This document shows, in pieces, positions 11,282-23,403 of a stretch of DNA of 64,000 nt. The first letter of the stretch is position 1; every line of letters begins with the position of its first letter. The DNA comes from Leptodontidium sp. MPI-SDFR-AT-0119 (Eukaryota > Ascomycota > Leotiomycetes > Helotiales > Leptodontidiaceae). The notes under the pieces were generated by a model. It was not told the DNA's origin. It saw only the letters and a list, made by a program, of their open reading frames with translations, and did not search any database. Location of the stretch: assembly GCA_020726505.1 (NCBI GenBank), contig JAHLEZ010000003.1, positions 3,534,001-3,598,000 on the forward strand. Reading direction: 5' to 3'. The translations under genes and the position numbers were made by a program.

Positions 11282-13372
11282 ATGGATACCCTCCTCCTCG
11301 CAAATAAGGCCTCGTACCTCGCCCAAGTCGCAGCCTGGAAGGGATCGCGAATTCCACTCGCGAACAAAGGTGTGGCTCTCGCATCAAAAGAAACACTCTC
11401 CGACTCAGACACCGTAATTGGAGCAAGAATCCGACCATTATCCGAAGAAGATAGAGAACTTGGTCATGTTCCGAGCGTGTATGCCCGTGAGACAGGCGTA
11501 TTTGTGGATGTTCATGAGTTGAGAGTCAAAGTTCGAGGACCGCCTGCTGTGAATGTACGTAAATGAACTCGACTTTTGGTTGGCCGTTACTGATGGGGGT
11601 CAAGACTTCTAGTTTCCAGGTTGATCGGCTGTATGGACCTGAGAGTACCTCGGATCAGATCTATGACGACCTTTGTGGACCACTTGTACCATGGGCTGTA
11701 AGTACATACCTTGCGGTCATTCCATCCACCGTCACTTCAGTGAGCTAACGACTTGGGGCAGTGGGGTGGTGGAATCAGCACTCTGTTTGCTTACGGCCAG
11801 ACTGGGTCTGGCAAAACCTTTACTCTGGACGCTCTAGAGCGAAGAGCTGCCAAAGACCTGTTCGGCGGACTCCAAGGAAATAGGGACATATACATCTCAG
11901 TCTTCGACTTAGCAGGTAATGTGGCATCAGGTCAGTTTATCCTCCAAGTGGTTGAATCAAACAAATATCTAACATTAAGACAGATCTGCTCAACGACCGC
12001 CACAGAATCAGCGTCCTGCAAGACAGCTTCGGCGACACCCAACTTGTCGGTGCACTGGAACCTAAAGTCTCCTCAGCCGATGAATTGATCGAGCTTATCG
12101 AGCAGAGTATGAAATTCCGGAAAAGCGCTCCGACACTGCGAAACGACAGTTCTTCACGCACACATGCCATCTGCCGGATCCGAATCGTCAACAAAGATGT
12201 CTCCGAGACGCCGGATGGCTTACTCTTCCTCATCGACCTCGCAGGAAGCGAAGCAACGACCGATACCAAAGAGCACAGTGCGGATCGCATGAAAGAGTCA
12301 CGAGAGATCAATACCTCTCTATCAACGCTCAAGGATTGTATACGTGGAAGGACGATGTGGTACATGGAGCAGGCCGAAGTGGGTGTCAAGTCAAAACCGG
12401 TGCATATACCATACCGCAACAGCACGATTACGAAAGTCTTAAAGCATGTGTTTGATACAAAGGGGCATCGGCACTGCAAAACAGCAGTCGTGGCTTGTGT
12501 CAGTCCGAACATCATCGATGCTCGTCCAACAAAGAATACGTTTCGCTATGCAGAGCTTCTCAGAATCCCAGCCCCACCGTTCAAGCAGCCTCCGCATCAG
12601 GAAGATATGCCGTCGACTTGGACTTCATCGGCATTGAAAGTCTGGGTTGATGAAAACGTAAGCCCCTTCAGATCCAGATATTCAGAACTTGAGAACACAA
12701 CTAACACATATCATCACAATGCAGTCTGGCGATCCTCCTATAAACTCCTCCCTCCTCGCCCCAACCGAGAACGGGATCCAGATCTGTCGCCTCCCAAAAG
12801 GCGAATTTGTATCGCGGTGCCTCAAGACCCCCGGTGTCACTGAACAGCAAGCTCGCGCCTTCTACGACAAGCTATGGCGTCTGCACATCGATTCACGAAA
12901 AGCTATCAACAATACCAAACCCAAGAAGACGACCATCACTCAACCCAAAATATCCAGCGCTGAGGAATCCAACGACAGAAGTGAAGCTAAGAATACAACT
13001 ACACCCCAAACCGTGTCGTTCCAACAACGTCTCCGGCCAGGCATGTTCATAGAACGCAAGATGTCATCACAGCACCTCGAGAAATTCATGATAATGTGTC
13101 CCGTTGGCTCATTCGCCACTTCCACTTCCACTTCCTCGACGCCTCAAGCTTCAGGTTTCCAAGCCAGGGAGCAGAAACCCCTCATAGCACCGACTGGAAT
13201 TGAGTTGAAAGACGGCAGGAAGTTTATCTGTGCACTGGTACTACCTAGTCCTATGGCAGATGCGTATGAACTGGATGTTACGAGACAGGTTGAGATTGCT
13301 GTTGATGAGATGGAGAAGGAGTTTTTGATGGAGTATGATGCTAGTAGTCGCTGTTATTACATCACGCTGTAG
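11282..13372 (+). CDS. Kinesin-like motor protein (kinesin-13/KIF24-like)
   Basis: Five exons (11282-11554, 11620-11697, 11762-11930, 11984-12657, 12725-13372) join into 613 residues. The motor domain is N-terminal. It has the P-loop GQTGSGKT (residues 129-136), switch I NDSSSRTHA (227-235) and switch II LIDLAGSE (256-263), followed by a microtubule-binding stretch IPYRNSTITKVLKHVFD. The segment DLLNDRHRISVLQD...VSSADELIELIE resembles the kinesin-13/KIF24 group, whose members depolymerise microtubule ends instead of walking. The motor is divergent: switch I is NDSSSRTHA rather than the common N-x-x-S-S-R-S-H. The C-terminal 220 residues contain a short helical region (EQQARAFYDKLWRLH) and a polar linker, with no obvious long coiled coil. 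Motor identity is secure; the subfamily is an inference. Confidence 0.88.
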
Positions 13373-13819
13373 TGGCGTCAAAAGATGACAGTGGTGGGGG
13401 GGGGGGGGGGGGGGGGTCGATTGGAGAAGATTGTGGAGGAAACAGGGCTTTTCTGCTTGTCTTAGTTTGCCAATATTGATCACCGAGTAAACATGCAGAT
13501 TGACCATAGACAGATATCCTTGGAAATGTAAAGTCTTTGACTGCGATGAAATAGACTCGCTCTGTGTATCATCTTCAACGACAGGCTCGTCCCAACTTCC
13601 CGAGAACAAGTCGACGGGAACCGGCTGCAAAAACAAATTGGTATACATTGTATTCTACGCCTTCTATCTATTCGTCCGTATATGTCGTCATATCTATGAC
13701 CGTTTTGTGCTGCCAAAGCCCTTCTACGCCACTTTAATCTCCCACAAACGCCAGAACAACATTTCTTGACCCTGAGAGAGGACCCATATCAATAATCTGG
13801 CATATTTACTACCGAAATT
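13373..13819. other. Convergent intergenic region with poly-G tract
   Basis: It separates the 3' ends of the kinesin-like gene and the histidine kinase. It contains the 21-nt G run at 13396-13416. Short open frames on both strands show no domains. Confidence 0.55.
13396..13416 (+). repeat. Poly-G homopolymer, 21 nt
   Basis: An uninterrupted run of 21 G lies 24 nt after the kinesin stop codon. Such runs are rare in fungal genomes, can form G-quadruplexes, and are prone to length errors in sequencing. Confidence 0.9.
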
Positions 13820-16800
13820 TCAGGCAGGTATCGAGACGGACCTCTCTAGTCCTCTCTCTAACCCATTTTTGATCTGCTTGTCCATCTCGGGCAACAGATC
13901 CGGTATCCTGAACGGTTTCGTGACGACACTATCCATGCCACTCTCTTTGGCAGTAGAAATTTGCTCACTCCTTGCATTCGCCGTGACAGCTATGACTGGC
14001 ACGTGGCCTAAGATCTGTCCCTCTCCCTGCAATTTTCTGATCATCTTGACACAAGTGAGACCATCCATGACAGGCATCTCAAGATCCATAAGCACGATTG
14101 AGAGGTCGACACCTGTTATCTCGAGACCTTTCCAGAACCGAGACTTCTCGAGGAAGGCTAGCGCTTCTCGGCCATGGTTGGCGACGGAGACAATGCAACC
14201 CGCACTTTGGAGCTGCCGGGACAGGACCTTTTGGTTGACGATGTTGTCTTCGACTACGAGAACGTGCTTTGGTGTGTAAAGCTTGCTCTGCTGGAGGGTG
14301 GATGAGCGGAGGTTCTCTAATACATCTAGGCTCATAACTCGAGGTAAGTCGAGTCTATTAGCGGAGGATGGCGTGTGTTGTGCCGCCGTCGGCCGCAGGC
14401 AACGACGGGCTCGGACGTAGAATGCAAACGTGCTTCCTACGCCGACAGAGGATGTTACTCCGATTTGCCCACCTTGTAGCTCTGTTAGCTGTCGACAGAT
14501 GAATAATCCGAGGCCGGATCCTCCATACTGAACATGAGTGCGGGGTGAAGTCTGGGAGAATCGCTTGAAAAGTAGAGTACGCTCCACATCGTCCAGCCCA
14601 CGACCGCTGTCCTGCACTTCGACGTGGAGATAGACATGTTCTCCTGTGCCCCAGGCGCTTCCTCTCGTCATGTCTCGGCGGTTGGTCGTTCTTGGAAGGT
14701 ATTCGATGCTGCTACTAGTAGGCGGCGGTTCATGAGATGCTCCTAGTTTGATAACAATCCTCCTCCGCGACTCAGTCGTTGTGAACTTGATAGCATTCGT
14801 AACAAGGTTGATGAGTACTTGTAAAAGACGACTTGGGTCAAGCTTCACCCAGTCCACTGCCAATTGCGAATAGGAGTCATCCACCTGGAATCGAAGGTCA
14901 ATATCATTGTTCTGAACCTCGACATCAAACATCTTTAGGGAAGCCTGGATTGTAGAAATCGGCTGAACGTCAATGGGCGTTATAATGAGCAGGTCAGAAT
15001 CCAGTTTCGACAGCGTCAGGACATCGTCGATAATTCTCTTCTGATGCTGGGCGCAGAGAACGATCGTCTCTGTTGCATCTGCATAGCCATCCATCACATC
15101 TCTTGGGATTATAACCTCGTTTTGGTCACAATCGAATTCGGAGAGAGAGGTACTGATCCAATCAGCACATTGTACAATGGCAGAGAGGGGGTTGCGCATT
15201 TCGCTGAAACTGCATGTCAGTGAGGATCAGAAGACACGGACGGGCTGGGTATTATGTTTACGTACTGCGATGTCATGTCGATGAAATTCTCTTGCTGCCT
15301 CTTCAGCTCAATAGCATCAAGCATTTTTCGTTTTTGAAACCCCTCCATCCATTTTTGACGACTGATGTCTGTGATACATCCTAGAATTCCAACAACTGTT
15401 CCATCGTTTGCACGTTCGGGATATGCAGCTGCCAATAACCAAGTATGTCCTTCTACCCTTTCACCGTCAATGAGATCTTCTGCAAAAAAGGGTCGCCGCA
15501 ATCTAATTTCGAAATTAACAGACTCTCCAGCAAGGAGTTTGGCCCATTCTTGGGTCATGAGTGGAAGGTCATCTTCGAACAAAACGTCAAGCCAGCTCTA
15601 TTTCTCACATCAGATTGATTTCATAGTTAGGAAGCCGGACAGCGACACACCATTGGTGCAAATGAGCGCGAATGCCCGGTCAGTCTGCGCGGCTATGTCA
15701 GTTGTGTGTACTGTCGGAAAGGTTAGCATTACTCACTCATGGTAGTTTTCGTTGCAGTAAATTATCAATCCATTCGGCTCGATATGATACATTCCCACGG
15801 GTGCAAGATCTGCCATTCGCCGGAAACGACTTTCGTTTTCTAGGGCTTCGTGAGTCTGGAGAGCGAGCTTTTTGGTGAGGATCTTGCGATCTCGAGCCGC
15901 GCGCCGAATTTCTTCCTCAAACAGGACTGCAGACTAAATTGTACGTCAGAAGCAAGCTTTGATCACAACACACAACAAAAGAGACGCACAGCAAGTGAAG
16001 TGGCTAGTTGTCGAGTTAACAGCTCTATAAACACTCTATAGTCTGCATCGAATCGCCTCCGAGGGTTTAGACCAAGGACCAAAAACCCGAGGAGGTTGTC
16101 TGCGGTGGAGCGGATTGGCAGGAAGACCGCTGACTGCTCAGTCTCTCCATTTTGAGCGGCCATATGCTGTGTGATGAAGTGTGGCAGAGAACCATCTCCA
16201 GCGCGAAGTAATGTGGGTGACTCGGACTTGACAAGTTCGGAGAAAGTGGGAAGGAACAATTCCATTGACTGATCGGTGGCAGCAATTGGGATATCTGAGC
16301 ATGTGTCGGGAATCCTGATCCTACCATGCAGGGTCCAGTTGCGATTTTGGCTGTTGTCAGATGCCTCAGACACCGATTCGCTGACATCTCCGTTCACGCT
16401 GATTATGGAATTAGCATGCACTTATTCCAATGGTTTTAGCATCAAGAACGAATTATCAAGTCCCGGGCCTCAGATAAATAAATGTGAGATATAACATACG
16501 AGTAGAGGACGGCATATGGTAGATCTGGGTGATCAGCCTGGAGGGAGAAGATCAGTTGCTGCCAGAAGTCTTGCGGGTCTCTGGATGAAGAAATGTATTG
16601 CCCTGAGCGGAGGAGAAAAGCCATGCGTCGATCCGAAATAACCTGTCTCGTTGTATCAAAAACCGGGTTGTAACTGCGAAGGAATCAGATCAATGCCTTG
16701 GGGGAAACAGCTCTCGCGAAGTGGCCAGGCAAGACTCCAATGGAATATTCACTTACAAGGCTATTTCATCGTCGTCACCAAGAAAAGGTATCATGGCTAT

Positions 16801-17838
16801 AGAGTAGTAGGTTTCCTCAAGATACCCGTGTCGTTCGATGTAAAACCGAGCGTCGTCAAGAACAGTAGAAGCCCCTGTACTGTATGCCTTCTCGAAAGCG
16901 GGGATGAAGTCACCTTCAATCTCTCCCCAGGCTTCAGAGAATATCTTCCCCATCATTCCTGGATGTTTCTGGCCGGTGACATGCATGTAAGGCTCATTAT
17001 ACATCATTGTCCTTTGCTTACCCCAGAACATGGCAGCCGGTCGTGGATCACTCATGAGGAAAGTGACCTTGCGCCGCAAGCTTGTACACCAAGAGCTGAT
17101 CGGGCCTAACTCTGTTGCAGCCCAGTCAAACTCTATGAAGAACTTATGGTGCGAAGATGGAACCGTAGCTGGATATGCCCTGAAGAAATCAAGTCGGTCA
17201 AGGCTCTCAGAATCTTGAATACTCTCGGGAGCCACCAATGGACCAGTTGCAGAGTTCGGAGGTGGACGTCCCTCACGAAGTCTGAATGCCGCAATTTGAG
17301 CTTCCAAAGAGTCGTCGGAGGCAAACTTCATCTGCGATTGTGAGGGAGAATGTGATGGCCGGGTACCAGCTGCTGTATGTGCTCTCCCCAATTTAGGAGC
17401 TTCGGATTGCCTTCTCTTCGCACTGATATATTCATATTCGTCCCCTTCCGCGCCAGTGACAATCCGCCAGCGATTTCTCAGAGTATGTGCTGACCACCAC
17501 AGACCACAATAACTCATATGGGGGAAACGGCCGTCTTGTGAGGATATTGTCCATTGCAGGAATTCTTTATATTCCATATCTCTTGAGGACGCTGCAGTTG
17601 ACAGCACTCCGTCCCCCAGTTTCAACCCCAAGAGAGGTATCTTTCCTAAGCTCGCATTGTGATATATGGGAGTTTCTTTCGAGGGTTTCGTGAGATCGAA
17701 TACGAGGGTTGGTCGATCGTCTATGTCCAATAATTCGAAGAGTCCCAGACTTGGTCTGCCACCATTGATCGCAGGTTCCTCCGCCAGTTCCAGCTCTGGC
17801 GCAACGCGCTCGACTGGAGACCGCTTCGCATCCGACAT
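13820..17838 (-). CDS. Hybrid sensor histidine kinase with PAS/GAF sensor and receiver
   Basis: Six exons, in order of transcription 17838-16757, 16673-16500, 16398-15986, 15926-15737, 15595-15266 and 15203-13820, join into 1190 residues. The N-terminal half contains a PAS-like sensor (DWAATELGPISSW...SDPRPAAMFWG), a GAF-like region, and a second PAS/PAC unit ending at GILGCITDISRQK. The phospho-accepting H-box is SHEMRNPLSA (His730). The ATPase has the N-box NLVTNAIKF (862-870), G1 DSGRGLDD and G2 GGSGLGLFI. The receiver starts near residue 1043 with VVEDN and has the phospho-acceptor Asp1103 (VLMDLEMPVMDG) and Lys1159 (VTKPF). All catalytic residues are present, so it should be an active multistep phosphorelay kinase feeding a histidine phosphotransfer protein. 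No transmembrane segment is evident; it is probably cytosolic. The intron at 15596-15736 is the least certain. Confidence 0.92.
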
Positions 17839-18977
17839 CCTACCCCTCCCCCTCCCTCTCTCTCCTCAGTTCTTCGCGTAGAGCTGCAGCTTTAATTGAT
17901 TCAGAACTCTTTGCCCACGAACCCTTCCCTTGAGATGAGGCTCGCTCTTCTCGCTGGTATCCTGGAGCGCAAGGCGAACTGGGTTCTAGCCTGTCAGTTG
18001 AGCTGCGGGGTACATCTCATGGACCGATCACGTCGCAACACAGCATGATCTCGAAAATGTAATAGAAAAACTTGACGCGTCGCACATCCGGCAAGACACT
18101 GTAGGGAAATGAAAATGCGACAACTCCTTACCGTCGTGGCAACGAGATATGGAATGCCATCGGCGCCCCGAGTCTGCTTGGATCCAGAACGTAGTCTAAA
18201 TTAGCATAGCTCCAAAACAGCCCTACTGAAGAATAGATGCGGAGCCGGCATCTACGGCACAGCTGCATGGGCATGCAGCACAGGAGGGACTTCAAGATGC
18301 CCATATCTCATGGTTCTTGATTCGTGCGGCCGCATAAAGACTGGGTACTGAATGAAGAGAGAATGGGAATGCGAAAACTTGAACAACTTCGGGGAAATAG
18401 AGAAGATGATCCCACACTGCTCAAGAGTGAATACGAACATGACAGCACTGGACGGGCTTGAAGAAAGTATGTCGATCTGTCAGTGGACTTCTGGGCGAAG
18501 TCAATCTAATCGCATCGATCAGTTGGAAGGATCCTACTTGTATGATGCAGTGGTTGAAGTTTGTTTGCTCTTGTTAGAAATATGGGCTGTAGCGTAGATC
18601 TCAGTACCTACGTACATATGATCACGCTGCCCCTATTTCCCCTATTACTCTGTACGCTCTCTCAGATAGAATTCTACATGCTTTTCTATCAGCTCTGGAG
18701 AGTATTTGCGAGAAGATTGTTCAGCTTGAATGACGAGCAAAGCTAAACCCTTTTGGGACACTAAAACCAGTTCGAGATATGCAGCTCAACTACCACGTTA
18801 GAAGAAACGTATTGTTTACATGTGCGATTTCACCACGCTGTTGAGCGCACTGGCGAGTTTCATTGTGTACGAATTCCGTATACCACAAATTCAAACATTA
18901 CACAGATTTCCCAGATTACATTGATCTGCATTCACACCCCAAGCCCCGAACTCCAGCATCATGCCATCATTCCATCA
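17839..18977. other. Intergenic region between two minus-strand genes
   Basis: About 1.1 kb: promoter of the histidine kinase on the left and 3' flank of the surface-protein gene on the right. No supported gene. A pyrimidine-rich stretch lies just upstream of the kinase start. Confidence 0.5.
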
Positions 18978-20179
18978 CTATGCTCTTTGACTCCTCAACG
19001 ACGGCGTAGCATCCATCTCAACCGGCATCAAAGCTTCAGAGTAAGTTGGGGCAGGACTCCTCAGATCCTCCTGGTACGGCCTCCCCATCTGTGCAACCCC
19101 GGTGACAGCAGGAGTCTTCTCCCTCCCGATAGCTGACTGAGCATCCACCTCATACGTATCAACTTTCGGCCCATAGTATCCATATTGCTGTCGCGGGGGT
19201 CCAGATGCCTCGTTTACATCGACCTCGTACGGGTGTACTTGATCGGCTCCAACAGGTCCATTTGGTGGTGGGTAGTTGGCCGAGTCCAATCTAAGAGCAT
19301 CCTCATTCTTCTTAGTTGATTTCCTCTTGCGGATGAAGAGGAAAATTCCTATGCACATGGCTATGACGAGGATCGGTCCAGCAATGACAGCTGCGAGAAC
19401 ACCGGTTGTCAAAGTCACAGCACCCGCCTTAGCCGATGAAGTTGACTGAGCAGGTGACGTTCCTGTAGGAGAAGACGATTCTCCTGCTGCAACTCCACTC
19501 CCCGATCCCCCGGTTGTCCCCGCCGATTGCGTCGCACTCTGACCGATAGTACTGGTAGTTGTACTTTCGAAAGTGCTTGTAAGGGTCGTGGTTTGAGCAG
19601 TCGCAGTCATAACTGTTGTGTAAGAGCTCGTTATCACGGTGAAGCGACTCGTGTCGAGTGACGGAGGTGGGGTATATCGCCCAGCCGTTGTCGTGGGTGT
19701 TGTTGTCTGGAAACCAGTCGTAACAGTCGCTGCACTTGCTGAGCACGTCGGCAGTTCATGAATAGAATCATTGTATGTGCCACAGAGAATGTCTGAAGAT
19801 CCTTCACATTGGACTGCCCACTGCCACGTTGTTTCGAACCCTTCCCAGTCGTCAGAGACCACTTCTCATCTTTCAGGGAAGATCAGAACCTACCAGTAAC
19901 GCAAATATCCTCATTACACGACGGATCATTGAAAGTTCTATCCGTACAAGCCCCGCGATATGCGAGTCCAGTCAGAGGATAATAGCAGAGTCCATTTGGT
20001 TGACAAATATCTCCCTCGCTCGGCACGCAACATGAGGAGAACTCAGCGCCAGTGCATGGTTCCCAGATATAATCCGTAGGAATCGAGCCGTCAGGGTAAT
20101 AGCACTGAGTAAAGCCTAGAACATTCTGCACCTGAGAAAGAGCGACGAAAGAGGTGAAAACGAAAGTAGAAGAGCGCAT
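18978..20179 (-). CDS. Single-pass cell-surface protein with Cys-rich ectodomain and Ser/Thr stalk
   Basis: Two exons (20179-19894 and 19840-18978) are joined by a 53-nt intron with a CTGAC branch site, giving 382 residues. A signal peptide (residues 1-22) is followed by a cysteine-rich ectodomain (CYYPDGSIPTDYIWEPC...CCVP...CQPNGLCYY). Then comes a Ser/Thr-rich stalk of about 115 residues likely to be O-mannosylated, one membrane segment (242-265) and a basic stop-transfer RKRK. The cytosolic tail of about 115 residues is rich in Pro and Tyr. The architecture resembles fungal wall-stress sensors of the Wsc/Mid2 type, but the ectodomain is not a WSC domain I can match. It may link wall and cytosol; the ligand is unknown. 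An ATG at 20245 would extend the N-terminus and spoil the signal peptide, so I start at 20179. Confidence 0.85.
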
Positions 20180-20850
20180 CTTGAACAAAAGAGTGTGGAG
20201 TGACGCGAAAAAGATCGTGGGACCAAAACTTCGAAATGAACCCAAGACTGGGAAACACCACCACTACATAACTTAGGGAGAGGTCATTTCAGACTGATGC
20301 AAAGCCGAACGTTTGCGTTTAGAGGCGTTTTGGCATCCCGTATACCCAGTTCGAGACGTCCTTTTCAGCCCTGTGCCAAGACACGGCTTGTTATCACAAC
20401 TCTGATTGGATGCACATCGAGTTATTTGCACTATTCGCCTCGGTAGAGGTGACTCAAGCTTAATGTGGAAATATGAAGGGGCTCAGGCCGTGTTTTTGGG
20501 CTTGAAGGATTGAAGGGAGGAGGGAATAAGGTTTGTTCCTGGCGCTAGTGCCCCCCTATTTGAGGTGGTTAGAGATGTGTCAGCAAACTTCTTCTTCACG
20601 TGCACTGGCGCTTCCCTTCACTTCATCCAACAACTCCAGCACTCCGTCACGGCTGGTGAACTTCGTCGTCCAAGGGCCCGTAGCTTCCTTCGTGTATCGC
20701 TAAGTGAAAGACTGTTCTCGTGGAAGGCATTTTTTTCCTGTGCATTAATCACATGCAGCCTGGATGGGAGTGACGCCTGGTCAAGGTGTCGCGAAGCACA
20801 TTGGTATTGGAAATATAACAAGCATTGTCCCCATTCTTACGGTTTTCCGA
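20180..20850. other. Divergent intergenic region
   Basis: Promoter of the surface-protein gene on the minus strand and upstream flank of the HET locus on the plus strand. Nothing else was recognised. Confidence 0.5.
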
Positions 20851-21534
20851 TGGCGGACTTCAATGAGCTAGCAGGTGATGTATCTCACTACGCTGAAGAA
20901 GCAAAGCGCAGCATCATAAATGTCGCAAAGCGGCAGTGGAGACTGCGCTTCACTAATTCGTGTCGTGTATGCAATGATATTGACTTGAAGGCCATGAGGG
21001 GATGCAAGTGGTGGGATCGCTTCCTCTGCTATTCACAGATATCCAAGATGGAGCTCGTCGAGGATGTTGTTATTGTGCTCTGTTGGTAAATGTTTGCAGC
21101 CATTATGTCCCAGGAGTTGAGGGCTGGGCGAAAATGTCCCCTCGAACGGAACTGAGTTGGACATACAGTATGGTGATACCAAGTTGCTGGAAGTCGCTCT
21201 TACTCTGAAAGTTCCGGGACAGTGGCTCAAGACAAATGGTCTGAGGAGGCTGGAGATATATTCTCCGAATGGTAAGCGAGTTTTACCATGCATCTCAAGT
21301 CAAGGAATCACTGTCATCCCCCATGTAATTGAAGAATTTCAAGTTGTTGATAATCGGCTAGGACATCACATCCCGTTCTGACCACAACTTGGAAATACCA
21401 TCAATCTGTCCCCGCATTCTGGGTCTGAGGAGTGCTACGACTTCCTCCGAACCAGAATAGCACTGTGCTTAAGCGGTCACCAGAGTTGCAATGCAGTCAA
21501 AACGCCTCTACCAACTCGAGTCATCGATGTTGAG
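20851..21534 (+). pseudogene. Broken 5' part of a HET-domain gene
   Basis: This segment carries HET-protein N-terminal features in three different frames. First is MADFNELAGDV...CRVCNDIDLKAMRG (frame of 20851). Then a cysteine pair segment DGARRGCCYCALLVNVC follows in a second frame (21035 onward). Then LDIQYGDTKLLEVALTLKVPG...LEIYSPNG is in a third frame, shared with the HET domain downstream but cut by a TGA at 21379-21381. That stop would be Arg with one C-to-T change. I found no splice choice with acceptable intron lengths that repairs both frame changes. The TGA alone could lie in an intron (for example 21342-21429). Either the 5' end is decayed or the true start is downstream. Confidence 0.6.
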
Positions 21535-23403
21535 TTGCATGGAACCCAAGATGTGAAGCTCCACGAGCCAGGAGCTATAGAAGGGACTGGTCGGTATATC
21601 GCTCTCAGTCACTGCTGGGGTGGTCATGAAATCATCAAGACTACAACCACGAATCTGACGGCCATGAAGAAGAAAATCTGTTGGGATGTCTTACCTCGCA
21701 CTTTCCGAGATGTGATCAGTATCGCTCGAGAACTCCAGGTCAGATGGGTCTGGATTGATTCTCTTTGCATCCTGCAAGACGACAAAGCTGATTGGGAAAT
21801 CGAAGCCGCACAGATGGGGACTTACTACCAGAAATCCTTCCTCACAGTTGCTGCTGCCTCATCGCCAAACCCTGCTACATCTTTCATCTGTCATCGGAAC
21901 CCCGTCCATCTCCCTAATGAGTTCCGAATCACGTACAAAAACGATGCCCATCAAGTCAAAGTTAGACCGCTGTTACGAGAACGATACGTGGCATACAAGG
22001 TGGACAAAAGCAATAAGGGTGAAGAGTATGAGCACAAATTCGGGCCTCTCTCAACACGTGCTTGGTGTTGGCAAGAGAACTCATTGTCAACAAGGATCGT
22101 TCATTACACGCCAACCGGTAAGTGACGAGAGGACTTGCTGTTCCTAATTTCGGTCCGAGTACCTCATTTGTCGCTTTCAGCACAGAATTATATCCTAAAG
22201 CTGTCCCATGCTTCGAGCTGATTTATTGCCGGTCAAATTTAGGACTGGTCTTTGAATGCCAGAGTGACAATGAAGTTCACGTCGAGGATCGCAGCCGGCT
22301 CCCAACATCGTGGGTTGCCAGCCTACCTCAAGCTTTTTCTAACAGTGGCAATCAGCCATTTGTGCAGTGGTACAAGCTCGTCAAGACAAACTCGGAACGC
22401 AGTCTGACGTTTGCCACTGATAAGCTACCTGCCATTGGTGGTGCTGCGGAGAGAATACACCAGATCACAGGTTCAGTCTATCTTGCTGGATTGTGGAAGT
22501 ATGTCATTGCCCAAGATCTTCTCTGTAAGTATTGAAGAAGCAAATTGTTTCTTCGTTTGATCATCTCAAGATAATTTCTTGATTCCTTGCTAAACTATAT
22601 TTCATCTGGAAATTTCTAATCATGCCGTCACGTAGGGTCCGCGGATGTGTGGGGGATTGAGAAAGTAGGTGCATTTACCCGTCCACCACCAATATCCACT
22701 GAAAATGGATGCCCATCATGGTATGTCTTGACTTCAGATGCCAGCCCTCTCCATCTTCCGCTTGACGGCTTAGCCATTCAACATCGCATTTATGATGCTC
22801 ATTGATGACATTGAACATTGAACATCCCTTTTCATCAAATGAAAACATCCGACTAACTTCAAGCTCTTGCGGTGCAGGTCTTGGGCTTCCCTAACCGGAC
22901 GTCTCGAGGACGAGTCTAACTTCAACTTATCCGGCCACTCCCTCATCACGGTCGTCAACACCGAAGTATCCCTAAGAGGTCCCAACCCCTTCGGTCAAGT
23001 CTCAAGTGCCTCCATAACTCTCACAGGTTCCACCATCCCCGCAACAATCAGCACTCCTATTCCAACCAGGTACTATAACTACACCATGCGTGCAGTGCAA
23101 ACCTATCCGAGCACTTGGGTGGGCGTCACACCCGACACCGTTCTGGAAAACTGCCAAGTCCAACTACCCAACGGAGAATTCGAGGCTACACTACGAAGAT
23201 CCCATGTCAAAGCCGAAGGAAACCGTCCCATATTCGGCAAAGTATACTGTCTGTTAGTGTATGAAGATAAAGAGGAGGTTTATGGCTTGGTGCTCGTGAA
23301 ATCTGATCTCGTGACTGGAGCGTACACTCGCATTGGCTATGCCAGTGGTTGCAGCAAGTGGAATGCTCATAAAAAGGAGATAATGACAATCACACTCGTA
23401 TGA
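21535..23403 (+). CDS. HET-domain protein (heterokaryon incompatibility family), start uncertain
   Basis: Exons 21535-22117, 22243-22524, 22636-22720 and 22878-23403 join in frame to 491 residues from the ATG at 21535. The HET core is intact: YIALSHCWGG, LPRTFRDVISIARELQVRWVWIDSLCILQDD, and AAQMGTYYQKSFLTVAAASS. Splicing restores the typical later segments YTPTGLVFECQSD and NGCPSWSWASLTG, which supports all three introns. HET domains act in nonself recognition and can trigger cell death after hyphal fusion. Coding sequence continues upstream in the same frame past the start chosen here, up to a TGA at 21379, so the real protein may be longer or the gene may be a pseudogene. Confidence 0.72.

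Noticed and set aside
15365..15745. 126-codon plus-strand open frame
   Set aside because: It lies antisense to exons 5 and 4 of the histidine kinase and has no domain; the minus-strand exons carry clear PAS/PAC motifs.
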